The notes below the pieces were generated by a model. It ran no database searches, was not told the DNA's origin, and saw only the letters and a program-made list of their open reading frames with translations. Below are positions 24,285 through 37,169 of a stretch of 64,000 nt of DNA, one piece after another; position 1 is the first letter of the stretch; each line of letters starts with the position of its first letter. The DNA lies in NCBI RefSeq assembly GCF_028877475.1, contig NZ_CP113527.1, positions 3,465,501 to 3,529,500 of the forward strand, given 5' to 3'. Origin of the DNA: Lysinibacillus irui (lineage in GTDB: Bacteria > Bacillota > Bacilli > Bacillales_A > Planococcaceae). The translations under genes and the position numbers were made by a program.

Positions 24285-25652
24285 CTATTGCTTAAAGAAT
24301 CTTTGACCATAATCTATCATAATGTTTCGTAAAAATTCAGGTAAAATATATTGTTTCTTTGCATATTTAAAACTTGGATAAAAATAACCAAATGTAAACA
24401 AATCTAATGTTACAAGTTTATAAATGTGATCTTGATCCGCCAAATTACCATTAATTAGTAATTGCCGATTTTCATTCATTGAAAAGCCATATGTTAGCAT
24501 TTTGCCAAAAATAACGCCTCTAAAACCTAAGCCTTTTAATTCAATATAGGGCCACTCTTCATTTTTAGATTGCATATAAATTTCTTTCATTTCAGCAACG
24601 GATAATTCAATTATACATAAATTAATAGGATGCGGAAAAATACGATGCAAATCTAAGGCTGTTACCGTTCCTTTAGGCAGACCATCTAAAAATATCCCTG
24701 CATTGAATAATGCACAATCGGCACCGCTTTTTTCTAGAATAGCTTGGGCAAATAAATCAGATAGCTGTGAATAGTGGAACCATTCTTTGTTGTAGGATTT
24801 CGTCGTTGTAAAGACTGGAGTGTTTAGTATTCTATTCCCTTCATCCTCGAAAAACTGGACCCTTTCCTGTTCGTTTTGAACGATTGGCAAATCCTTATTA
24901 TGAATTAAAGTATCCTTTTTTTCAACAATTTTCCTCATTTTTTTATCGTATTCAATGACAAGATGGCCTGTATATTGTCCAAATTTCCCTCCTCCTGTCA
25001 GTAATACACCATTAATGAGTTTGCCGGTTGGCAGGACATGATGTGTATGGGAGCCGAATATCACATCAATTTCTGGACATTCTTCGGCTAAAAGCTCATC
25101 CTCTGTAATACCTAAATGTGATAAGCACACAATAATGTCTACTTCTTTGCGGAGCTGATGAGCTAGTTGTAGTAGTGTAATGCGTGGCTCGTCCATTTGC
25201 CAATTTAATTCCTGATAATACACTTCAAACATAGCCGTGGCTGCTATTACACCCACCTTTGTACCTGCTTCGGTTGTTAACACAACATAGGGCTTCATCC
25301 ACGCAGGATTTTTCCCCGTAGTTGAATAGACATTTGCGACCACAACATCAAAATTTGCATTATCATACAAATGAAAGAGCTCTTCGTGGGATAATGTAAT
25401 ACCTTCATTATTACCGATAGTCACCACATCGTACCCTGCATCATTTAGTAATTGTACATTACCTTTACCAACAGTTGCCTCTGTATAGATATTGGAGCGG
25501 TCTAAATGATCGCCAACATCAAATAAATAGCTTGTTTCCCCTATTTTTGCCAAACTGTTGCGCATCTCTTTCACAAAGCTTTGCATTCGTGGCCAATACT
25601 TAAAATGACTGTGCAAATCATTTGTGTGAAATATATGGATCTTTTCAAGCAT
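24285..25652 (-). CDS. yunD: YunD-type metallophosphatase/5'-nucleotidase family protein
   Basis: The 455-aa protein has a calcineurin-like domain (FHTNDLHSHFKYW, FDVGDHLDRSN, VTIGNNEG, SHLGITEDE, IFGSHTHHVLP) and a C-terminal nucleotidase domain (ADCALFNAGIFLDGLP). It lacks the usual secretion signal, so it is probably cytosolic, as with B. subtilis YunD. Substrates are unknown nucleotides. GAGGTGGC precedes the ATG at 25652. Confidence 0.88.
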   Translation of the reverse strand: MLEKIHIFHTNDLHSHFKYWPRMQSFVKEMRNSLAKIGETSYLFDVGDHLDRSNIYTEATVGKGNVQLLNDAGYDVVTIGNNEGITLSHEELFHLYDNANFDVVVANVYSTTGKNPAWMKPYVVLTTEAGTKVGVIAATAMFEVYYQELNWQMDEPRITLLQLAHQLRKEVDIIVCLSHLGITEDELLAEECPEIDVIFGSHTHHVLPTGKLINGVLLTGGGKFGQYTGHLVIEYDKKMRKIVEKKDTLIHNKDLPIVQNEQERVQFFEDEGNRILNTPVFTTTKSYNKEWFHYSQLSDLFAQAILEKSGADCALFNAGIFLDGLPKGTVTALDLHRIFPHPINLCIIELSVAEMKEIYMQSKNEEWPYIELKGLGFRGVIFGKMLTYGFSMNENRQLLINGNLADQDHIYKLVTLDLFTFGYFYPSFKYAKKQYILPEFLRNIMIDYGQRFFKQ

Positions 25653-25683
25653 TAAAGCCACCTCATTTCTTTAGCTACCATAC

Positions 25684-26508
25684 TTAAGCCAATATGCCTT
25701 CAATGATGGATCGAATTCCTAATAATAATAAAATAATCCTTAGTGCAAGAACAAGCGTATCTGATTTAATTTTTTTATTTAATGCTGCGCCCAATTTTGC
25801 GCCAATATATGCTCCTGGAATAACAGGAATGGTATAAAGCCATGGAACATGTCCCAAAGCAATATGACTCGCAGAATTAACAATGGACGTTAAAAATACC
25901 ATAAACATGGATGTCGCCACTGCAACATGTGGTGGAAATAAAAACAAAATAATCATGGCTGGTACAATCATCGAGCCTCCACCAATGCCAAACAACCCTG
26001 AGGCAAAGCCAATACCAAATGTTAATGTAATCGCAAACCAAATAGGATACCCATAGACAAAGGTTTGTCCTTCAGAGTCTGTAAATTCTTGTTGCATCCC
26101 GTTTTTTACAAACCACTTCACTGGCTTGAGCTTGTCACGGACAAGCAATATAATTGATAAAATAATCAATAGAATACCGAAATACAAATTAAAGGATGGT
26201 AAATCCAATCCTTTATTCACCCAAGCACCTAGAATGGTACCTGGAATGCTTCCAATAAAGAATATAAACCCGCTTTTATAGTCTACTGTTTTGGATTTCA
26301 TATAGCTTAGCGTGGAGGCAAGTCCTGTGAAAATCATCATAACTACAGATAAACCGACTACTTTTTGTGGTGTAATATCTGGAATCATGCCAAGATTTAA
26401 ACCAATGTATAACGTTGCTGGCACGAGCACAACGCCACCACCTAGCCCAACTAACGAGCCAATTAGACCAGCAAATAAAGCAATGACTACTAATAAAATA
26501 AACTCCAT
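25684..26508 (-). CDS. yunE: TSUP-family membrane transporter (YunE-like)
   Basis: The 274-aa protein has two TauE/SafE repeats, each with a glycine-rich helix start (GSLVGLGGGVVLVPATL near residue 18 and GFASGLFGIGGGSMIVPAMI near 168), and about eight helices. The family exports sulfite or other small anions. Substrate is inferred only. Its ATG overlaps the yunF stop by one base, which implies coupling. Confidence 0.88.
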   Translation of the reverse strand: MEFILLVVIALFAGLIGSLVGLGGGVVLVPATLYIGLNLGMIPDITPQKVVGLSVVMMIFTGLASTLSYMKSKTVDYKSGFIFFIGSIPGTILGAWVNKGLDLPSFNLYFGILLIILSIILLVRDKLKPVKWFVKNGMQQEFTDSEGQTFVYGYPIWFAITLTFGIGFASGLFGIGGGSMIVPAMIILFLFPPHVAVATSMFMVFLTSIVNSASHIALGHVPWLYTIPVIPGAYIGAKLGAALNKKIKSDTLVLALRIILLLLGIRSIIEGILA

Positions 26509-27365
26509 TATAGTTCCCCTTCAAATATGTTTAATTGTTTAGGTGCTAACCCGACATCTTTAATATTTAAAATGCTTTGTAGCTCCTTTGCGTTTTTCGC
26601 TGCATGATTACCTGAATTATTATTAAATAATACGAAGAGTTCATGGACCTCTGATTCGAGCTTTAGCATACTTTGTCCAAGCTGTTGCAATTCTTCTTTA
26701 TTATAATCATATAAAAAGCGAACTTTACGCCAATTTTCTGCGTTTCCTGTGTTTCGCCATCCATGGATATTACGACCATGGATACGAATAAGTGCCTTTT
26801 TGGCAGTTACTTCAGGGTAGAAGGGGACGGAACCTACACCAGCCTGTGGTTCATCACAAATCGTATGAATAAATTGATGTTCACGTAAAAAATTCATTGT
26901 CTGCTGAACAACATGATCTGCATACCATGTTTGATTGCGAAACTCTATCGCTACTTCAAAATCCTTAAGTTGCTGCCGAATATATAATAAATATTGAACA
27001 TTTTTTGCCTGACAATCAAACCATGGTGGAAACTGAGCTAAAACCATTCCTAACTTTCCATAACGTTTAAATTCATGGGCACATTCGATAAAAGCGTTGA
27101 ACATGTCATTTTTCGATTCAAAAGGAATATCTCCCCGCAAATGTCCGGTCATGCCTTGATAGGCCTTTACGATAAAGCGGAAATTTTCTGGTGTATCCTC
27201 ACACCATTTACGAACATGCTCTTTAGATGGTATAGCATAAAAAGAAGTATCGACTTCAACTGTTAAAAAATGACCTGTATAATCGAATAATTTATCCTTT
27301 GAGGGAGTCACTCCACTATAAAGTGAAGGGTGATCACCCCATCCAGTTAAACCAACTACAATCAT
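26508..27365 (-). CDS. yunF: DUF72 family protein (YunF-like)
   Basis: The 285-aa TIM-barrel-like DUF72 protein begins MIVVGLTGWGDHPSLYSG and contains FLTVEVDTSFYAIPS, FRFIVKAYQGMTGH, FEVAIEFRNQTWY and LFNNNSGNHAAKNA, all typical of the family. The function is unproven. GAGGAGG precedes the ATG at 27365. It heads a small unit with yunE. Confidence 0.88.
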   Translation of the reverse strand: MIVVGLTGWGDHPSLYSGVTPSKDKLFDYTGHFLTVEVDTSFYAIPSKEHVRKWCEDTPENFRFIVKAYQGMTGHLRGDIPFESKNDMFNAFIECAHEFKRYGKLGMVLAQFPPWFDCQAKNVQYLLYIRQQLKDFEVAIEFRNQTWYADHVVQQTMNFLREHQFIHTICDEPQAGVGSVPFYPEVTAKKALIRIHGRNIHGWRNTGNAENWRKVRFLYDYNKEELQQLGQSMLKLESEVHELFVLFNNNSGNHAAKNAKELQSILNIKDVGLAPKQLNIFEGEL

Positions 27366-27601
27366 GTGACATCCTCCTCTATGTACATAATCATAGCACA
27401 CAGCATGACACTACAAATAAACATCATGTAAAAAATATCGCTTTCTTTTGAACATTACAATGAAAAGGTTTGTCTCTTCTCGAGAATTTATACAAACGAA
27501 AAAGCATGAGATATATTACATTGTCCTCATGCCATTTGTTTTAACTGTCTAACAAACATTTAAGTAGCTCTATTAGTATGTAGACTTGCAAGGCGAGCTA
27601 T

Positions 27602-27641
27602 AAAAAAAACCCTTGCCACAAATTTAATTGTGACAAGGGTT
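27602..27641 (-). terminator. Terminator of the suf operon
   Basis: AACCCTTG-c-CACAA pairs with TTGTG-a-CAAGGGTT, followed by a long U-run in leftward RNA, 10 bp after the sufB stop. The rest of 27366-27601 shows nothing clear. Confidence 0.88.
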
Positions 27642-27651
27642 GGTTAGTAAA

Positions 27652-29049
27652 TTAACCGATAGAACCTTCCATCTCGAACTTGATAAGACGGTTCATCTCT
27701 ACTGCGTATTCCATTGGTAATTCTTTTGTAAATGGCTCAATGAAGCCCATTACGATCATTTCTGTCGCTTCTTCTTCAGAAATTCCGCGAGACATTAAGT
27801 AGAATAATTGCTCTTCAGATACTTTTGAAACTTTTGCTTCATGCTCTAAAGAAACATTATCATTAAAGATCTCATTGTATGGAATTGTATCAGAAGTAGA
27901 TTGGTTATCCATGATCAGTGTATCACACTCGATGTTAGCACGTGCACCACTTGCTTTAGGACCGAAACGAACTTGTCCCATATACGTTACTTTACCACCT
28001 TGTTTTGCAATCGATTTAGAAACGATTGTTGAAGATGTATTTGGTGCCATATGGATCATTTTTGCGCCAGCATGTTGGTGCTGTCCTTTACCTGCTAATG
28101 CAATGGATAATGTCATACCACGAGCACCTTCACCCTTTAGGATACATGCTGGGTATTTCATTGTTAATTTAGAACCAATGTTACCATCAATCCATTCCAT
28201 AGTACCGTTTTCTTCTACAACTGTACGTTTCGTTACAAGGTTGTAAACGTTGTTCGCCCAGTTTTGAATTGTTGTATAACGGCAATATGCATCTTTACGT
28301 ACAACGATTTCTACAACCGCTGAGTGTAAAGAGTTTGTTGTGTAAACAGGAGCTGTACAACCTTCAACATAGTGTACGTGAGCGCCTTCATCTACAATAA
28401 TAAGTGTACGTTCGAATTGACCCATATTTTCAGAGTTAATACGGAAGTAAGCTTGTAATGGAGTTTCGACTTTAACACCTGGTGGTACATAGATAAATGA
28501 TCCACCTGACCATACAGCTGAGTTTAATGCAGCGAATTTATTGTCAGTATAAGGAATAACTTTACCCCAATATTGTTTGAAAATATCTTCGTTTTCACGT
28601 AATGCTGAGTCTGTATCTTTGAACACAATTCCAAGATCCTCAAGGTCTTTTTTCATGTTATGATAAACTACCTCAGATTCGTATTGAGCAGATACCCCAG
28701 CAAGATATTTTTGCTCTGCTTCTGGAATACCTAATTTATCAAAAGTAGCTTTGATTTCATCAGGTACTTCATCCCATGAGCGTTGTGTTGCTTCTGATGG
28801 TTTTACATAGTACGTAATTTCATCAAAATCTAAATCCCCAAGATCGCCACCCCATTGTGGCATTGGTTTTGTATAAAAAGTTTCAAGTGCTTTTAAGCGG
28901 TACTCAAGCATCCACTCTGGCTCTTGTTTCATATTAGAAATTTCACGGACGATTTCTTCAGTCAAACCACGTTTTGAACGGAAAATTGATACGTCCTTGT
29001 CATGGAATCCGTATTTGTAATCGCCGATATCAGGCATTTTTTTAGCCAT
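27652..29049 (-). CDS. sufB: Fe-S cluster scaffold subunit SufB
   Basis: The 465-aa core scaffold of the SufBCD complex builds Fe-S clusters on a beta-helix. Conserved strings include [38 protein letters not shown], and [20 protein letters not shown] near the end. CGGAGGAG precedes the ATG at 29049 (the frame opens at 29067). It is the last gene of sufCDSUB, separated from sufU by a 12-bp perfect hairpin. Confidence 0.96.
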   Translation of the reverse strand: MAKKMPDIGDYKYGFHDKDVSIFRSKRGLTEEIVREISNMKQEPEWMLEYRLKALETFYTKPMPQWGGDLGDLDFDEITYYVKPSEATQRSWDEVPDEIKATFDKLGIPEAEQKYLAGVSAQYESEVVYHNMKKDLEDLGIVFKDTDSALRENEDIFKQYWGKVIPYTDNKFAALNSAVWSGGSFIYVPPGVKVETPLQAYFRINSENMGQFERTLIIVDEGAHVHYVEGCTAPVYTTNSLHSAVVEIVVRKDAYCRYTTIQNWANNVYNLVTKRTVVEENGTMEWIDGNIGSKLTMKYPACILKGEGARGMTLSIALAGKGQHQHAGAKMIHMAPNTSSTIVSKSIAKQGGKVTYMGQVRFGPKASGARANIECDTLIMDNQSTSDTIPYNEIFNDNVSLEHEAKVSKVSEEQLFYLMSRGISEEEATEMIVMGFIEPFTKELPMEYAVEMNRLIKFEMEGSIG

Positions 29050-29096
29050 CGTTTCTCCTCCGTTCATTGAGCTGTATTTTTCTGTACAATCCTTGC

Positions 29097-29127
29097 CCTG
29101 AGTGAAAGTTTGTAGCTTTCACTCAGG
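29097..29127 (-). promoter_or_regulatory. Intercistronic hairpin between sufU and sufB
   Basis: CCTGAGTGAAAG and CTTTCACTCAGG form a perfect 12-bp stem with a 7-nt loop. No U-run follows in leftward RNA, so it is unlikely to be a terminator. An mRNA processing or stability role is inferred. Confidence 0.6.
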
Positions 29128-29144
29128 CAACAAGGAAGTAAGTT

Positions 29145-32096
<2,952 letters not shown>

Positions 32097-32114
32097 GCTA
32101 GTTCGTCCTCCCTC

Positions 32115-32894
32115 TTATGCTTCTTGTTCTTCTGTTTCTTCTTCGATACCTAATTCTTTTTTAATCCAGTCATAACCTTCTGCTTCTAAACGTTGTGCAA
32201 GTTCTGCACCACCAGATTTAACAACACGTCCTTGCATCATTACGTGTACATGGTCTGGAGTAATGTAGTTTAATAGACGTTGATAGTGCGTAATCATTAA
32301 GCAGCCAAAGCCTTCACCGCGCATTGCGTTGATACCCTTTGATACTACTTTAAGTGCATCGATATCAAGACCAGAGTCGATTTCGTCTAAAATAGCAAAT
32401 GTTGGTTTAATCATCATTAATTGAAGAATCTCATTACGTTTTTTCTCACCGCCAGAGAAACCTTCATTTAAATAGCGTTGAGCCATATCTTCATTCATTT
32501 CTAGGAATTCCATATTTTTATCTAATTCACGGATAAATTTCATTAATGAAATTTCATCGCCTTCTTCACGACGTGCATTAATGGCTGAACGTAAGAAGTC
32601 AGCATTTGTTACACCTGCAATTTCAGATGGATATTGCATAGCTAGGAATAATCCCGCTTGAGCACGCTCGTCCACTTCCATTTCAAGTACATTTTCACCA
32701 TCAAGCTCAACAGTACCTGAAGTTACTTCATATTTAGGATGACCCATAATAGCAGAAGCTAGTGTTGATTTACCAGTTCCGTTTGGTCCCATGATTGCGT
32801 GAATTTCATTTGTATTAATTGTAAGATTTACGCCTTTTAAAATCTCTTTCCCGTCGATAGCAACGTGAAGATCTTTAATTACTAAAGTTGACAT
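32115..32894 (-). CDS. sufC: Fe-S assembly ATPase SufC
   Basis: The 259-aa ABC-type ATPase drives SufBCD. It has Walker A MGPNGTGKST, signature GFSGGEKKRNE, Walker B FAILDEIDSGLD, and H-loop MITHYQRLL. GGAGGT is placed correctly for the ATG at 32894 (the frame opens at 32933). It is the first gene of the operon. A modest promoter and two Fur-like elements lie upstream. Confidence 0.96.
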   Translation of the reverse strand: MSTLVIKDLHVAIDGKEILKGVNLTINTNEIHAIMGPNGTGKSTLASAIMGHPKYEVTSGTVELDGENVLEMEVDERAQAGLFLAMQYPSEIAGVTNADFLRSAINARREEGDEISLMKFIRELDKNMEFLEMNEDMAQRYLNEGFSGGEKKRNEILQLMMIKPTFAILDEIDSGLDIDALKVVSKGINAMRGEGFGCLMITHYQRLLNYITPDHVHVMMQGRVVKSGGAELAQRLEAEGYDWIKKELGIEEETEEQEA

Positions 32895-32954
32895 GAAAAT
32901 ACCTCCATAGTGTTCAGTGAATGGGTCAACCATTCCTTAATTATCATCATTCTA

Positions 32955-32984
32955 ATCTTAACTGAAAATCGTTCTCTATGCAAA
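32955..32984 (-). promoter_or_regulatory. Candidate suf operon promoter
   Basis: On the minus strand there is TTTGCA, an 18-bp spacer, and TAAGAT, 60 bp upstream of sufC. Both boxes are imperfect. Confidence 0.35.
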
Positions 32985-33075
32985 CCATTTCAATTACTTT
33001 CCTACTTCTTAAATAAAATCTTGAAAAATAAAGGCTTTGTAAGCATTTTCAGATTATTACTACTTGAACTAGATA

Positions 33076-33133
33076 ATGAGAATGGACTTTCTTCATTTTC
33101 AATAAAATATCCCTAAATGAGAATCGATTTCAT
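33076..33133. promoter_or_regulatory. Paired Fur-like elements upstream of suf
   Basis: AATGAGAATGGACTTTC (33076-33092) and AATGAGAATCGATTTCA (33116-33132) are near-copies about 40 bp apart. The second is nearly palindromic (ATGAGAATCGATTTCAT) and approximates the TGATAAT-N-ATTATCA Fur layout. The rest of 32985-33417 shows no gene. Confidence 0.3.
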
Positions 33134-33417
33134 CTAGCTACATAGTGAAAACCTCTTGGAAAGTGCTAATTGTAGCGGTTTTGTGACAAATATGCATAAA
33201 CAACATATCTATACTATAACCTATTTCATTAAAATGGAATCAATAAAAGAAGATATTTATATGATGTTTCTTTGAGACTTTACTATCCCAAACTATCCTA
33301 CGAGATAGCATGCTACTTTAACTTTTATTTTGTCGTTACCAATCACTTTTCATCTTAAATAATATATAATTAAGGTAAAATCAATCTTATAATTAGATTA
33401 ATAGAGGTGAATTATTA

Positions 33418-34320
33418 GTGGAGTTACGTCAATTACGCTATTTTGTAGAAGTTGCTGAACGTGAGCATATTTCAGAAGCCGCCGAGCATCTCCATGTAGC
33501 CCAATCTGCCATTAGTCGGCAAATCGCCAATCTTGAAGATGAGTTAGGTACTCCATTATTCGAGCGTGTTGGACGAAATGTTAAATTAACCCCTATAGGG
33601 AAGACGTTTCTAGAACATACCATAACAGCATTAAAGGCTATTGATTTTGCTGCCAAACAGGTGGAAGAATATCTTGATCCTGCTAAAGGCTCGATTAAAA
33701 TTGGATTTCCAACAAGTTTGGCAAGCTATGTCCTACCTACCGTTATATCAGCCTTTAAACGAGAATTTCCTGATTTACAATTCCAACTGCGACAAGGATC
33801 TTACCGATTTTTGATTGATGCTGTCAAAAATAGAGAATTAAATCTAGCCTTTCTGGGTCCTCTTCCCCCAAAGGACGAATCGATTCAATCCACAATCCTG
33901 TTTACTGAAAATATTGCTGCTCTTTTACCGGCCAATCACCCATTAGCTAAAAGAGAGAGTATCCAGCTTGCAGAGTTAAGAAATGATCTATTTGTATTAT
34001 TTCCCGATGGCTATATTTTACATAAAGTCGCGATGGACGCTTGTCGAGCTGCTGGCTTCTTGCCAAATGTAATTTCTGAAGGGGAAGATTTAGATGCACT
34101 AAAAGGATTAGTGGCTGCTGGCATAGGTGTTAGCCTATTACCTGAAAGCTCCCTTTATGATTCTGCCGCTCGATTTACTGTCAAGGTTCCGATTGAATCT
34201 CCCACAATACCTAGAACAGTTGGTATTATCTCCCCTGTTAATCGAGAAATCGCACCCTCAGAAGTCATATTTTTAGATTTTGTGAAAAACTTCTTTTCCC
34301 GCCTTTCCCAATTCCAATAA
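33418..34320 (+). CDS. gltC: LysR-type regulator, GltC-like
   Basis: The 300-aa regulator has an N-terminal winged helix-turn-helix (MELRQLRYFVEVAEREHISEAAEHL...QSAISRQIANLEDELGTPLFERV) and a substrate-binding domain from about residue 90 (GSIKIGFPTSLASYVLPTVIS, GEDLDALKGLVAAGIGVSLLPES). The whole protein follows B. subtilis GltC, the activator of glutamate synthase gltAB. No gltAB genes are in this window. It starts with GTG behind GAGGTGAA. Confidence 0.85.
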   Translation: MELRQLRYFVEVAEREHISEAAEHLHVAQSAISRQIANLEDELGTPLFERVGRNVKLTPIGKTFLEHTITALKAIDFAAKQVEEYLDPAKGSIKIGFPTSLASYVLPTVISAFKREFPDLQFQLRQGSYRFLIDAVKNRELNLAFLGPLPPKDESIQSTILFTENIAALLPANHPLAKRESIQLAELRNDLFVLFPDGYILHKVAMDACRAAGFLPNVISEGEDLDALKGLVAAGIGVSLLPESSLYDSAARFTVKVPIESPTIPRTVGIISPVNREIAPSEVIFLDFVKNFFSRLSQFQ

Positions 34321-34348
34321 AAAAATCGCCTTTTGGGCGATTTTTTTA
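34321..34348. terminator. Bidirectional terminator (gltC / GH18 lipoprotein)
   Basis: AAAAATCGCC-ttttg-GGCGATTTTTT lies between convergent genes and ends the leftward polysaccharide unit. Confidence 0.9.
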
Positions 34349-35395
34349 TTATTCTGTTGATTGCTCAGCAATCCATTCTATTGTTTTCTCTCCTAAGCCT
34401 CCTGCACGCCATAATACAACGTCATGATAGCTTTTCTTCTGTACGTAAGTAACCCATTTTTCTAGCGTTTCTTGATCAGCATACCAAACTTCATGGCTGA
34501 CATTATTGTCATCTACATATGAAAAATAAACGGCTCCACTTGCTTGATCACGCTGCTTAGCTGCTTTTCTATCGGCTAGTAATTGTTCGGCCTCAAGCTC
34601 TGTTAAAGCGACTGTTTTGCCCTGAGCTACCCAATCGAAACCTCCAGTGGCAAAGGCGATAGCTAAATCTTGATTAGACTTCTTTATTTTTGTTACTAAA
34701 TCATCTAGAAAAGAAAAAGTAGCTTTAGCACCTGGCCCACTGTGGTAACCATGAACATTATAGGCCATTACTGTATAGTGAGGTCCATCTGGCAATTTCA
34801 CATCAAAAGGAAAGCGTGGTTCGAGTACAACATGCAATGTAACATCCTTTTTGGAAAGCTCTTGGTAAAGCTCTTCTAAAAATAGGATATAGTTTTGAAG
34901 GTCATCTTTAGCCACCTTTTCATAATCAATCTCAATGCCATTTACTTGATATTGTTCCACAACCCGCAAAATATTTCCAATATGCTTTTGCCTTGCTGAG
35001 GAATCCTGCAATAATCTATGCAAAAGCGTGCTATCCTTTTGAACAGATGGGGCATTCTCTGTTACATAATCATTGATGAGTGTTAGGATCACATGATGGG
35101 AATCATTAAATTGCTGCTTGGTCTTTTGCAACATATCTACGGCATTTTCTGTTAACAATAGTTCATCCTTGCTATTAAAATATGCGCCAAAAACACGTAT
35201 ATCTTGTAATCCAAGTTGAGAATTTTCCACATCTTTCATGGCGGATTTATTTTGCCATTCTGGTAACCAAATAGATAATCGGAGCTTCTCCTTATCGTTA
35301 AATTCTTCCTTTGCTTTAGCTGGCTGTTCTTTACTATTACTACAAGCTGTAATAAATAGTAGCGCAATACAAATAAATAACATAATATTCTTCAC
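34349..35395 (-). CDS. GH18-like glycosidase lipoprotein (last gene of the polysaccharide locus)
   Basis: The 348-aa protein has lipobox ITAC at residues 15-18 and a TIM-barrel domain of the glycoside hydrolase 18 type. The beta-4 motif is VNGIEIDYEKV near residue 160, which keeps the catalytic Glu of DxxDxDxE but has a degenerate start. TVMAYNVHGYHSGPG gives the usual substrate-site tyrosine. GH18 enzymes cleave N-acetylglucosamine-containing chains by substrate assistance, so this may trim or release the polymer made by the locus. The gene lies 22 bp after the preceding one. Confidence 0.8.
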   Translation of the reverse strand: MKNIMLFICIALLFITACSNSKEQPAKAKEEFNDKEKLRLSIWLPEWQNKSAMKDVENSQLGLQDIRVFGAYFNSKDELLLTENAVDMLQKTKQQFNDSHHVILTLINDYVTENAPSVQKDSTLLHRLLQDSSARQKHIGNILRVVEQYQVNGIEIDYEKVAKDDLQNYILFLEELYQELSKKDVTLHVVLEPRFPFDVKLPDGPHYTVMAYNVHGYHSGPGAKATFSFLDDLVTKIKKSNQDLAIAFATGGFDWVAQGKTVALTELEAEQLLADRKAAKQRDQASGAVYFSYVDDNNVSHEVWYADQETLEKWVTYVQKKSYHDVVLWRAGGLGEKTIEWIAEQSTE

Positions 35396-35417
35396 TTGAC
35401 TCTAATTTCACCCCGAT

Positions 35418-37169
35418 TTAGAAGGTCTCGATAAAGAAATCAACGACATGATTAAATAACGCAGTGGATTTATACTTAACCTTCTCGAAATTCGTATATT
35501 GGTTCGTAAAAATAGTTTGATGGTTTTTATCTGTAATCAAAATATCTTCAATTAATGTATCGTAAATATCATCTGCATACTGTTCATGTGAAGTGTTCTT
35601 ATTACTGTACAACGCACCAAATCCAATCTGTGCCCCTTGTAATTTCGGATTTATTTGAACGGTCTCGGATAATACATTATCTACATCTATTTCTATTTTA
35701 TCCTTATTTATAGCAATGTTAAATACTCTTTTTTCCGTTAGGTTTCTTGGGTACTCTTCTTCATCTATACGTGACCCTTTTTGCGTATCATGGTAAGTGT
35801 AAACTGTTGCTTTATTAAATGCGTATTCTTCTTCATTCCACTTAATTTCATTTAATGGAAAGCGTTCTTTTTCGACAATTCCCCCGCCTGGTAATTTTTC
35901 ACTTATTACAATCTCATTATCGACTAGTGCAATTCGTAAATAACTATTTGTTTTTTCATCATAATTTACATAGAAAGCTTGTTGGCCAACCACATTCCCT
36001 TTAAACGCAAAATTCACATTATATTGATCTGGCAGTTGCTCCTTTAGAAGAATTCTGCCTTCACTTGATGGAGCTGAAGTTAAGGTGATCTCATTATTTT
36101 CATATTCTGCCGCACCATTTATCACTTCCCAGTGTTGAGCTACTTCCCGATCTCCTATTTTAAATTGTACGTTTTGTCTACTGGCCTGTCTGATCTTCAT
36201 CATCACATGATTGGTTGACCAATATGGCGATACTTGTAATCGGCTTAAATTATAAAGATCTGCCTCTTTATCATTGTAGGCCCCTAATTCTCGATTAAAA
36301 TGCATACGAAACTTGTCCTTAATTTCTTTGTTATTGACACTTTCCACGAGAGGATCCATATTGTTATAAAGTGAGTTTGCATGCATAATTGCGTAGGCTT
36401 TAGGGACTTCCCCCAGCTCTTCATGATAGATATCCTGCATTAAATTGTAGTCCTTCTTAATTCGAGCCTCCATCTCTTGTCGAGTTTCACTTGGTATCAT
36501 ATATTGATTACGAATAAAATCCATTAAATAGTGATTATAGTATTCTATTGTTGTTTTATTCGGTACGTTGTTTTCATCGATGACGCCTAAGGACTGTCCT
36601 TTATCATTAAAAATATTAATATAAGTTAACCTATATCCATTGGAGCCCATTTCCCAATAACCACTTTTTTCCATCAACTTTAAATCTTTAGGCTTTAAAA
36701 ATTTATTATCGGTTGTATCCATTTTATTGGCATACGTAAACATCGTTGCCTTATAATTTAATTTTTCCATAATATTTTGAGCAAAAATACTAGAATCTGT
36801 ACGACCATCTTCAAATGATAGATACAAAGCTTTTTCCGGCAATGGTTTATCATGCTGATAGAAGTCTAAAATATCCTTTTGAGTAATAGTTTGATACCCT
36901 TGTTTTTCTAACAAAGTTAATTGTTCTTCTAAATTCTTTTTAGACACATATTTAGGTGATTCATTTCTACTGACGCCAAAATAGGAAAGGGCAATAAAAC
37001 CCTCTTTATTATTTAATGGAACTGTTTCAGCTCCTCTTTTCTCTGTTAGAAAAACAGCTTTAATTAAAATGACAGCTAACAATACTACTATAATTAATTG
37101 AGCGATCGAACGAATGATTTTCCGACGATTTTTTTTAGCTGGCTGAAGCTCTACACTTTTTCCGTTCAT
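35418..37169 (-). CDS. Membrane-anchored protein with degenerate NodB deacetylase domain and beta-rich C-terminus
   Basis: The 583-aa protein has a cytosolic tail, one membrane helix (about residues 22-42), and an outside part. Residues 55-330 follow the polysaccharide deacetylase layout of IcaB/PgaB (ALYLSFEDGRTDSSIFAQNI, LNYKATMFTYANK). Catalytic motif 1 reads SFEDG instead of TFDDG, and motif 2 reads SNGYRL instead of SHxxxH, so both metal histidines are missing. Residues 350-560 look like a lectin-type beta sandwich. A role in polymer binding or export is inferred. Its ATG overlaps the upstream stop by four bases. Confidence 0.72.
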   Translation of the reverse strand: MNGKSVELQPAKKNRRKIIRSIAQLIIVVLLAVILIKAVFLTEKRGAETVPLNNKEGFIALSYFGVSRNESPKYVSKKNLEEQLTLLEKQGYQTITQKDILDFYQHDKPLPEKALYLSFEDGRTDSSIFAQNIMEKLNYKATMFTYANKMDTTDNKFLKPKDLKLMEKSGYWEMGSNGYRLTYINIFNDKGQSLGVIDENNVPNKTTIEYYNHYLMDFIRNQYMIPSETRQEMEARIKKDYNLMQDIYHEELGEVPKAYAIMHANSLYNNMDPLVESVNNKEIKDKFRMHFNRELGAYNDKEADLYNLSRLQVSPYWSTNHVMMKIRQASRQNVQFKIGDREVAQHWEVINGAAEYENNEITLTSAPSSEGRILLKEQLPDQYNVNFAFKGNVVGQQAFYVNYDEKTNSYLRIALVDNEIVISEKLPGGGIVEKERFPLNEIKWNEEEYAFNKATVYTYHDTQKGSRIDEEEYPRNLTEKRVFNIAINKDKIEIDVDNVLSETVQINPKLQGAQIGFGALYSNKNTSHEQYADDIYDTLIEDILITDKNHQTIFTNQYTNFEKVKYKSTALFNHVVDFFIETF

